Shown: positions 57,684 to 64,000 of the stretch, one piece after another
Position numbering within the stretch: the first letter of the stretch is position 1
How the letters are laid out: each line of letters begins with the position of its first letter
Assembly (NCBI GenBank): GCA_947385375.1
Contig: CANDKR010000001.1
Coordinates: 152,542 to 216,541 of the forward strand
Direction: 5' to 3'
Source: an uncultured Clostridia bacterium
Lineage (GTDB): Bacteria; Bacillota; Clostridia; TANB77; CAG-508
DNA: 64,000 bases
Program-made: the position numbers and the translations under genes
Notes under the pieces: generated by a model
Databases searched by the model: none
Told to the model about the DNA's origin: nothing
Seen by the model: only the letters and a program-made list of their open reading frames with translations

Positions 57684-58424
57684 TTATACCTTTTTATCTC
57701 CTAATTCTGTAGATATTTTATTTGCTATAATATCCATATACTTTCCATCTAGAGTTCCTATTGTTCCTGAAAAATTCACTCTTAATATACTAATTTTCTG
57801 CATTCTAGTAATTCTAGATCATCTTATCATTTTTCTAAATCCATTTATTTTTTCTATTTCTATTATTTCAGAAATAGCATCTTTTCTATTTTTGCATTCA
57901 CTTTTGGTAATCTTATTTTCTAATAACTCTTGTTCTATTTTTATATATTCAGATGGCCTTTTTGACGATATTGGCAAAACAAACAAATCATTACTAAAAT
58001 TCTTTAAAATAACAGCTGGATGCATACCACCAAATTCATTTCCAATATTAAATCCAAAATCTATCCAAACTACATTTCCTCTTTTAAACAAAATATATTT
58101 CATTAACATCTTTACGTCATCATCAGATATACCAAAATTCTCAAAAATATATTTACCATTATTATATGAATAATTCTTATTAATAATATTTTTTATAGTT
58201 GCATTTGCTTTATTAAACGTATATTGTGTAATAACATAACTCGGTAAAGTATCCTTAACTACATTTTTTTAAATATAATCCTCGTCTTTCTCATTTATAA
58301 TTTTTTCAGTTTTTTCCTTTGTCCAAGTTAAATATAATTTTCCACGTTTTACATCTATATCAGATAATAATAATTCTTTAAATTGTTTAAGCTTCTGTAT
58401 ACATTCTAAATATGATTTTTCCAA
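57684..58424 (-). pseudogene. decayed PemK/MazF-family gene with two in-frame stops
   Basis: One frame from TTG 58424 (AGGAGA upstream) to TAA 57684 encodes about 245 residues interrupted by TAA at 58269-58271 and TGA at 57819-57821. The middle part has the MazF core KRGNVVWIDFGFNIGNEFGG and VILKN, as in the intact paralogue at 31597. After the TGA the frame continues with SRITRMQKISILRVNF, aligning with that paralogue's NQITTISKQRIYD end. The TGA replaces a residue that is often Trp in the family. The piece 57819-58109 could still be translated as a truncated toxin. Alternatively the TTG-started 51-residue ORF is a separate small protein. Confidence 0.65.
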
Positions 58425-58506
58425 TATTGTTTTCTCCTTAATTTAGTAGACTTTATATATTTATATCACATTTTTAGTTAGAAAACAACTGTTTTGTAAA
58501 ATTAAT

Positions 58507-58872
58507 CTATTCTCTTTTTTTATTTATAAAATTTTTAACCTTTCTTATCATATCTTCAGAATTTTCATATTCAATAAACTCATTTGTAATAAAATTTAAT
58601 GCTGAACTTATTTGAGCTCCCTTTTCATATACACATAATATCGGTACTTTCGCATAATCTGCCCAACCTAGCTCTATTCCTTGTCCAGTAGTCTGTAATG
58701 AAACCTCTGCAATTACTAAATCACAATTTGAAATAATCTCCTTTGTATTTATCTCTTTATTTTTATGAGGAAAAAAGAAAGTATTTGATTTTATCAAATC
58801 AGATTTTTCAATAGGATTATAAATTTTATTGATATAATCATATTTACTGGAATGTGATACATATATTTTCAT
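58507..58872 (-). CDS. nucleoside 2-deoxyribosyltransferase-like protein
   Basis: 121 residues with a Rossmann-like NDT fold: KIYVSHSS at the N-terminus, NCDLVIAEVSLQTTGQGIELGWA with the Asp and Glu positions of the active site, and VPILCVYEKG. It may hydrolyse or transfer deoxyribose, or bind a nucleotide signal. Twenty bases before the next gene upstream (acetyltransferase), so possibly co-transcribed. Confidence 0.78.
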   Translation of the reverse strand: MKIYVSHSSKYDYINKIYNPIEKSDLIKSNTFFFPHKNKEINTKEIISNCDLVIAEVSLQTTGQGIELGWADYAKVPILCVYEKGAQISSALNFITNEFIEYENSEDMIRKVKNFINKKRE

Positions 58873-58891
58873 ACTTTACTCCTAATATATT

Positions 58892-59446
58892 TTATAATTC
58901 TTTTATAATTTTACAAGGATTACCTACTGCTACCACATTTGATGGAATATCCTTTGTAACTATGCTTCCTGCTCCTATTACAACATTATCTCCTATTGTT
59001 ACACCAGGAAGTACACAAACATTTCCGCCAATCCATACATTGTTTCCAACTTTTATTGGCTTTGCATACTCTAAACCTTTATTTCTTCTTTCTGCATCTA
59101 ATGGATGTCCTGCTGTATAAAAACTACAATTTGGTGCAATAAAAACATTATTACCGAATTTAACTTTATTACAGTCTAAAATAATCAAATTATGATTAGC
59201 ATAAAAATTTTCGCCAATTTCTATATTATAACCATAATCACACATAAAAGGTTGTTCAATATTAAAAACTTTTCCGGTTTTTCCTAATATCTCTTTCATA
59301 ATTTTTTGTCTTTCATCATAATTAGATGGCCTTATTTGATTATAATCGTAACACTTATCTTTTACCAAAAATCTTTCTTTTATCAAATCTTCATTATAGT
59401 TTGCATCATACAATTCACCTGCTAGCATTTTCTCTTTTTCATCCAT
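58892..59446 (-). CDS. maltose/galactoside O-acetyltransferase family protein
   Basis: 184 residues, left-handed beta-helix acetyltransferase: N-terminal MAGELYDANYNEDLIKER-type helix, hexapeptide repeats, catalytic His in YTAGHPLDAERR, and VWIGGNVCVLPGVTIGDN. Normal length for LacA/Maa. Uses acetyl-CoA to acetylate sugars. RBS GGAGG. Confidence 0.92.
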   Translation of the reverse strand: MDEKEKMLAGELYDANYNEDLIKERFLVKDKCYDYNQIRPSNYDERQKIMKEILGKTGKVFNIEQPFMCDYGYNIEIGENFYANHNLIILDCNKVKFGNNVFIAPNCSFYTAGHPLDAERRNKGLEYAKPIKVGNNVWIGGNVCVLPGVTIGDNVVIGAGSIVTKDIPSNVVAVGNPCKIIKEL

Positions 59447-59472
59447 TATATACCTCCATTATAAAATCCTAT

Positions 59473-59829
59473 CTATTTTGATTTTTTATAAATATTTCCA
59501 CAAGATTTACAAGTAATTTTCATTTCATAACTCTCTACTTTTTTGTCTAATATAGTAATCAAAGGCTCATTATCTTTTGCACAACAAAATCTATTTTTTA
59601 TAATAATCAATTCGTCTTTACTATCTTTTCCTATATTACTATCTTCAAAATCTAATACAGCACTACCTTGGCTCCCACAATTACATTTATATTTTAATTC
59701 TAATCTGTCATAAGTAGAATAACATAAATACCCTATATTTTCATTACACCCATTGCAATACATCCAGCCACCATAATTAGTAGCTAATCTCGTATTTACT
59801 AATTCTTTATTTTTTAAAACTCTTGCCAT
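59473..59829 (-). CDS. cysteine-rich zinc-binding protein, unknown
   Basis: 118 residues with four Cys pairs: CNGCN, CNCG, a CC with following polar loop, and CKSCG near the C-terminus. Two zinc ribbons are likely. No signal or membrane segment. Family not recognised. Confidence 0.65.
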   Translation of the reverse strand: MARVLKNKELVNTRLATNYGGWMYCNGCNENIGYLCYSTYDRLELKYKCNCGSQGSAVLDFEDSNIGKDSKDELIIIKNRFCCAKDNEPLITILDKKVESYEMKITCKSCGNIYKKSK

Positions 59830-59980
59830 AATTCTATCTCCCTTTAAATTATTTGTTCTGAATAATTTTAATTACTTTATTCGCCTTTACCTAATGCAAT
59901 TCCTATCAATTCTAGTAAAACTGATTAACCATTTCTCTTTTTTCAATTTATTACCTCCTTTATATATTATAATTTGGTGA

Positions 59981-60385
59981 TTACTTTTTATAATCGATAT
60001 TTGCTAATTTTGCTTGTTTACACAAATCTTTTGTTTGAATTTTATATTGTTTTCCATCTTTTATTGTATAAGTTCCACATTGTCTAAACTCAAAATTAAC
60101 ATTCTTTCTTATACATTGTTCTCTAATATCTAATGCCCAGTCATAATTGAATGCTCTAGCATTTATATCTGATTCTCCACCAACTACAACTAATTCAATA
60201 TTATCGAGATATTTTTCAATATCTACTTTCTTTAATAATGGCTGTGCTGTTATACATTTATGTTTTATTGGCAAATCTTTAAAACTTGTATCGACATTTC
60301 TTTTTGAATCGCCTTTATGAATATAGCAATGTAAACAACCATCACTACATTTTTTACAACCTCTCCACGGATTCCACATTGCCAT
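59981..60385 (-). CDS. DUF5131/Gp37-Gp68-like protein, internally shortened
   Basis: 134 residues. The N-terminus WNPWRGCKKCSDGCLHCYIHKGD has the CxxC...CxxC iron-sulfur-like cluster motif of the phage Gp37/Gp68 (DUF5131) family. The C-terminal half has VVVGGESDINARAFNYDWALDIREQC (in part) and FRQCGTY. Full members have about 230 or more residues; here the middle third, between HKGD and the LKKVDIEKY region, is missing. No frame break is seen, so an in-frame deletion or a short subfamily. Confidence 0.72.
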   Translation of the reverse strand: MAMWNPWRGCKKCSDGCLHCYIHKGDSKRNVDTSFKDLPIKHKCITAQPLLKKVDIEKYLDNIELVVVGGESDINARAFNYDWALDIREQCIRKNVNFEFRQCGTYTIKDGKQYKIQTKDLCKQAKLANIDYKK

Positions 60386-60415
60386 ATTATCACACTCCTA
60401 AATTGTATTTTTCAG

Positions 60416-61063
60416 TTACTTTATACATTTTCCATTGTCCTTCCAAAAATCATAAATTGTATTAGCCAGTTCTATTGGATTATCAATATTTACTTCGTGT
60501 CCTGCATTTTCTATAATCTTAAATTTACTATTTTGTATAACCTTATTCAGTTGTTTTGCACTTTTCATATTTATATTATCTTTTTCCTTTTCTCCACATA
60601 TAATTAGTGTACTACTTTTTATATGTGGTGCTTTGTCTGGAATAGATAAATTTTTCATTGAATCTAGCAAACTAATCATATCTCTTTTAGAACAACCCAG
60701 CTTCTCAAATATCCTTTTAGGCATGAATTTATAAATAATATTTTGTACAGTAAATATAGTTTTTGGTATTTCGTATGGCGTTCCTATAAGTATTATTGAA
60801 TTTACCTTTTCCGGAAATTCTGTTATATAATCAATAGCTAATACTCCACCTAACGAAAGCCCTACTAGATTTATTTTTTCGTTAAAACTGTTACAATAAT
60901 CAGCAAATGTTTTATACATATTGTCATAATTTACTTGATAATTTTTTACAATAGAAAATAGATTAGGTGTTTCTACATTTATTCCATTATTATTTAATTG
61001 ATTTTTAACTTCATTCCAACTTTTCTCATCTTGCCCTAGTCCATGAACTAAAATATTTATCAT
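60416..61063 (-). CDS. alpha/beta hydrolase
   Basis: 215 residues. NILVHGLGQDEKSW oxyanion segment, nucleophile elbow GLSLGG, acid in IICGEKEKD and His in NAGHEVNIDNP. No signal peptide. Serine esterase-like; substrate unknown. Confidence 0.85.
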   Translation of the reverse strand: MINILVHGLGQDEKSWNEVKNQLNNNGINVETPNLFSIVKNYQVNYDNMYKTFADYCNSFNEKINLVGLSLGGVLAIDYITEFPEKVNSIILIGTPYEIPKTIFTVQNIIYKFMPKRIFEKLGCSKRDMISLLDSMKNLSIPDKAPHIKSSTLIICGEKEKDNINMKSAKQLNKVIQNSKFKIIENAGHEVNIDNPIELANTIYDFWKDNGKCIK

Positions 61064-61111
61064 TTTGAAGCTCCTTTACTTATTGTAATTTATGTTTCCT
61101 TTTTATTGTAT

Positions 61112-61146
61112 CAAAAAAAGAACAAATCGTAAATGATTTGTTCTAA
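61112..61146 (-). terminator. terminator after the 61156 gene
   Basis: AGAACAAATC and GATTTGTTCT form a 10-bp stem followed by seven T on the minus strand. Confidence 0.88.
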
Positions 61147-61155
61147 AAATAGAAA

Positions 61156-61458
61156 TTATCCAGTAACTTTATCAAACAATGTTGACCTTTTTAATGTATA
61201 AGAAATCCAATAAATAATTGATACTAAGGATAAAATATTCAAAGGTGAATACTCGATATTCATATCAATTACTTTTAAAACTGTCAATATTTGTACTAAC
61301 GAAAAAATAACTCCAACAGCAATAAGTATAACAAATGAAATAGCAAATACTTTTCTTGATTCATTACTATTCTTTTTTACTAACATTGTACTTGAAATAA
61401 CCATTGACATTATTAAGACAATTTCAATAATTATTGTTATAATATTATCAGCAACCAT
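61156..61458 (-). CDS. small membrane protein in a regulator operon
   Basis: 100 residues with three hydrophobic helices (about 7-27, 38-60, 72-90). No recognised motif. Preceded by GAGGAG. Downstream of another small membrane protein and an XRE regulator, and closed by a strong terminator. Confidence 0.68.
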   Translation of the reverse strand: MVADNIITIIIEIVLIMSMVISSTMLVKKNSNESRKVFAISFVILIAVGVIFSLVQILTVLKVIDMNIEYSPLNILSLVSIIYWISYTLKRSTLFDKVTG

Positions 61459-61542
61459 TTTTTCAACTCCTCTCTTTAATTAAGTTTTTAAATAACTACT
61501 GATGATATTGTAATATATTTCTTACACATTGTCAAGTATTTC

Positions 61543-61866
61543 TTACATCTTTTTACTCTTCCTTAAAATACATATTGCTATTAATTCAACAAGTTCAAAA
61601 ACTATAAACACCAAACACATAGCATTTGTAAATATCACAATATTACTTCTAACTGTGTTTGAAAATAACCCAACAATATTCAAAGTTACAATTAAACTAA
61701 TTGAAGCATAAAAACTAGCAGTTCCAATTATTTTTCTTCCTCTTTCATCTCGTCCTTCTTTCGAGAAAAAGTAAATACAAAATATTATAAATAAAGCGAA
61801 ATTAAATATTCTATGAAATATTACAATATTATAGTTATTAAAAAAATTATAAATTAAAGTTCCCAT
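61543..61866 (-). CDS. small polytopic membrane protein paired with an XRE regulator
   Basis: 107 residues from ATG 61866 (GGAGGAA overlaps the end of the regulator gene; the longer in-frame start is rejected). Three or four hydrophobic helices with a central KEGRDERGRKIIG loop that resembles DUF2178-type proteins commonly encoded beside small XRE regulators. Function unknown. Confidence 0.72.
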   Translation of the reverse strand: MGTLIYNFFNNYNIVIFHRIFNFALFIIFCIYFFSKEGRDERGRKIIGTASFYASISLIVTLNIVGLFSNTVRSNIVIFTNAMCLVFIVFELVELIAICILRKSKKM

Positions 61867-61867
61867 A

Positions 61868-62092
61868 CTATTCCTCCTCAAAAATAAATATATCTTCAAT
61901 AATTGCCTTAAATACTTTAGCAATACTATACGCTAACAATAAAGATGGATTATAACGATTTTTTTCTAATTGAATGATTGTTTGTCTGGATACCCCAACC
62001 AAATCTGCCAGTTCTTGTTGTGACATATTATTATTTTTAAATCTATACTCTGCTATTTTATTATCTAATATTTTTTCTACATTATTTTTCAA
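61868..62092 (-). CDS. XRE-family transcriptional regulator
   Basis: 74 residues that form one helix-turn-helix: MSQQELADLVGVSRQTIIQLEKNRYNPSLLLAYSIAKVF (in part), then a short VFKAIIEDIF tail. First gene of an operon with the membrane protein at 61543-61866; likely controls it. Confidence 0.92.
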   Translation of the reverse strand: MKNNVEKILDNKIAEYRFKNNNMSQQELADLVGVSRQTIIQLEKNRYNPSLLLAYSIAKVFKAIIEDIFIFEEE

Positions 62093-62164
62093 AGCAAAGC
62101 CTCCTCATTACTTTCATAATTTATACTTCTATCAAATTGTAATTTCTAAAGATGATTATACCAT

Positions 62165-62195
62165 AAAAAACAGATAATTTCAAAAATTATCTGCT
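62165..62195 (-). terminator. terminator after the 62242 hydrolase gene
   Basis: AGCAGATAATTT and AATTATCTG form a stem followed by TTTTTT on the minus strand. Confidence 0.82.
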
Positions 62196-62241
62196 CTATA
62201 TCAATATTATCTTAATAGTCCAATACTTCCTGTTAATTTAT

Positions 62242-62994
62242 TCACTTGTTTCTATTAGCAATAAGCTCGTTAATTGCTATAACATATTGCTCAGGATTAT
62301 TTATACTAAAATCTCCATGATAATAGTTAGGTAATACTTCCATTCTGCTTTCATTTATCTTATGTTGAATTATACCCGCTGATTTTTTCATTATTGGTCT
62401 TTCTTTATCTCCTACAACTACTAAAACTTTTGCTTTTGTACTTGATAAAGAATCTTTAATTTCATATTTTGAGTTTGCTTCCATAAAAGCAATCATATCT
62501 TCCTTACTAATTTTACAAGTATCTCTATAATATTCATTAAATAAATCTTCTCTTATTTTTAAAGACTTAAATTGCATTTGTGAAAACCATTTTTTCGATA
62601 TTAGCCCATAACTCATAGAAAAAGTTGGTCTAATCATTTTATATGTTGTTTTCATAGGAATTGCTAATGCACTTTCAACAATAGCATAATCACAAATATC
62701 TTTTTTTCTTGATAAAATTTCTAAAAGAATTTGTCCTCCTAAGGATAATCCTCCTATTAAACGAATATGACCATTATAATTATTAGTTATATAATCTATA
62801 ATTTCTTGTGCATTATCTTCTATGCTTGTAAAACTTCTATCACTATCTGAATGTCCATCTAATATTGGAATAACAATATGATAACTCTCTTGTAATTTTT
62901 CAGCTTCTTCTCTATAATTCCACCAAGAAAGACCACCACCATGTAATAGTATTATTGTATCTTTACTGGTATCTCCGTATTCTTTAAAGTTCAT
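62242..62994 (-). CDS. alpha/beta hydrolase
   Basis: 250 residues. ILLHGGGLSWWNYRE, nucleophile position GGLSLGGQ (Ser), GDKERPI acid region and a late YYHGDF His. Ends in TGA (62242-62244), direct evidence that TGA is used as stop. Distinct from the hydrolase at 60416. Confidence 0.86.
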   Translation of the reverse strand: MNFKEYGDTSKDTIILLHGGGLSWWNYREEAEKLQESYHIVIPILDGHSDSDRSFTSIEDNAQEIIDYITNNYNGHIRLIGGLSLGGQILLEILSRKKDICDYAIVESALAIPMKTTYKMIRPTFSMSYGLISKKWFSQMQFKSLKIREDLFNEYYRDTCKISKEDMIAFMEANSKYEIKDSLSSTKAKVLVVVGDKERPIMKKSAGIIQHKINESRMEVLPNYYHGDFSINNPEQYVIAINELIANRNK

Positions 62995-63059
62995 TTATTA
63001 TTCCTCCATTCCTAGTGATATATTGCAATTTTATATTCATAACTTTTATTCCTATCGAT

Positions 63060-63263
63060 TTAATTCATTAAGAAATCAAATATATTCATTTCTGCTGATG
63101 TTCCTGTTTTGTATAATTCTGTATATCCACATTTGGTACAACTTATTGTAATAAATTTCTTATTTTGAACATCAAATACTTTTGCAAAATTTCCCCCAGT
63201 TGCCTGAAATTGATCCTTTTCATATTCTTCATTTTTACATTTAGGACATTTCCATTTTTCCAT
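63060..63263 (-). CDS. zinc-ribbon protein
   Basis: 67 residues. CPKCKNEEYEKDQF and CTKCGYTELY form one zinc ribbon, typical of the small GTP-binding-like/zinc-ribbon nucleic-acid-binding family in Firmicutes. Function unknown. Confidence 0.82.
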   Translation of the reverse strand: MEKWKCPKCKNEEYEKDQFQATGGNFAKVFDVQNKKFITISCTKCGYTELYKTGTSAEMNIFDFLMN

Positions 63264-63293
63264 AATACATTACTCCTTTCTACAAATTACTAG

Positions 63294-63785
63294 TTATCGT
63301 TCTTCTAATTCATTTTCTTTACTTCTATCTCTTTGAAATTCTGTCGCACTTAATTCATACAACTTTTCTGTTTTTCTACGAAATCCACTTTTTTGCGCAA
63401 TGCTCCTGCTTCTGTCATTAATTGCTAAAATACGAATTCTTGTTGCGCCATATTTATTGAATAATTGACCTACAACAAATTTTAGTGCAATTTGTCCAAT
63501 TCCTCTATTTTGAAATTCATCAACAATATGATATGTTATTCCATAATCTAATTCACTATAACCAATATCAAACCTTCCAATTACTGTAATTCCATCATCA
63601 ATAACATAATAGTGGATTGTATTACTTTGTCGTTTATCTATTTGTTCAATCATTAAATATTGCTCATTATTTTTAGTAAGCGGTAATGTATATGCAAAAA
63701 AATCTTGCAATTTTTGTATACGAAATTCAGGTGGTTTCATACTATCAGTTATTCTTGATATATCAACATTATTACTATTATCCAT
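63294..63785 (-). CDS. GNAT-family N-acetyltransferase
   Basis: 163 residues. Acetyl-CoA-binding motif A: YHIVDEFQNRGIGQIALKFVV (in part), then INDRSRSIAQKSGFRRK. The substrate is not deducible. Thirty bases upstream of the zinc-ribbon gene; probably co-transcribed. Confidence 0.88.
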   Translation of the reverse strand: MDNSNNVDISRITDSMKPPEFRIQKLQDFFAYTLPLTKNNEQYLMIEQIDKRQSNTIHYYVIDDGITVIGRFDIGYSELDYGITYHIVDEFQNRGIGQIALKFVVGQLFNKYGATRIRILAINDRSRSIAQKSGFRRKTEKLYELSATEFQRDRSKENELEER

Positions 63786-63954
63786 CTACTTAACTTCTCC
63801 CTCTAACTTACCATTTGTATTATAATATCACAATAAGCTCTCAACTACAACAGAAAAACATATAAAAGAATTTCCTCATACATATTTCGCATAAATTAAA
63901 TAATGATGAAAACTGACAAATAAAATTAAGAGCAGATTTTAATTATGAAGTGGT

Positions 63955-64000
63955 AAGATGAAAGTAGACACAAAAAGAGAGTGTTTGCTTTCATCTTTTT
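63955..64000 (+). terminator. terminator-like hairpin at the window edge
   Basis: AGATGAAAG and CTTTCATCT with an inner GACAC/GTGTT pairing, followed by TTTTT. The preceding 170 bases (63786-63954) hold no ORF that I can support. Confidence 0.6.

Noticed and set aside
57819..57821. UGA read as tryptophan
   Set aside because: The tRNA-Trp here has anticodon CCA, TGA terminates the hydrolase at 62242 and fits the end of the receptor B subunit, and the same pemK copy has a TAA as well.

Overview
The window is a very AT-rich chromosomal segment (roughly 30% GC by eye) with gene content typical of a spore-forming member of the Clostridia (Bacillota). It carries a tricistronic gerA-type germinant receptor operon, a SleB cortex-lytic enzyme, a DnaE-type replicase, RelQ-like synthetase, RlmH, EF-P and uvrA/uvrB. 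Most genes lie on the minus strand in short, tightly packed operons. I see no insertion sequence, integrase, cas gene or rRNA. Two tRNA genes are present: Trp-CCA and Thr-CGU.

The outstanding feature is a recoding signal. Twelve genes are broken by single-base frameshifts at eighteen places, and every break has the same form: one extra C sits exactly at a codon boundary, directly before a glycine codon (GGA or GGT), so that the ribosome meets an in-frame CGG. Skipping the C restores the full-length protein and puts glycine where the family has it (Walker A of UvrB, the GPGG of RNase HI, two glycine motifs of DnaE, and so on). In my by-eye scan I found no CGG used as ordinary arginine in any gene, while the same letters in the other two phases (NNC-GGN, NCG-GNN) are common and harmless. 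The preceding codon is always Pro, Ser, Leu (CTT), Ala or Val and always ends in A or T. This points to genome-wide +1 frameshifting or four-base decoding at CGG rather than decay or sequencing error. The frameshifted genes are annotated here as single genes across the shifts.

Layout. 1-6225: pyruvate kinase (partial), divergent ger operon with a sigma-G-like promoter, tRNA-Trp, and an M23 peptidase with three recoding sites. 6226-10349: CD1247-like gene, efp, pepP, prepilin peptidase, YqeG-like HAD phosphatase and sleB. 10472-19203: a pilin-like membrane protein, dnaE, an S4 protein, a RelQ-like gene, rlmH, an Asn/Thr-rich protein, murD and a nucleotide kinase. 19333-24273: an Asn-rich 29-residue peptide, a DUF2142 membrane protein and uvrA. 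24391-28116: a four-gene cluster of HipA-like kinases with a split-off HipS-like subunit. 28292-32560: a small membrane protein, uvrB, a C39-like peptidase, tRNA-Thr, a PemK/MazF-family gene and a putative small RNA. 32564-48533: a beta-propeller protein, a secreted glucosaminidase with dockerin, tyrS, an ABC exporter with a CAAX-protease fusion, reduced SecF/SecD, an HD protein, a WG-repeat protein, tgt, queA, coaE and rnhA.

48622-64000: tmcAL, a PHP phosphatase, then a two-component system next to a FtsX-type ABC transporter with phased direct repeats in front of it. After that come mostly single accessory genes (SGNH hydrolase, HAD, NUDIX, deoxyribosyltransferase-like, acetyltransferases, alpha/beta hydrolases, zinc ribbons, an XRE regulator with membrane partners). 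There is also a decayed pemK copy followed by a second putative small RNA.
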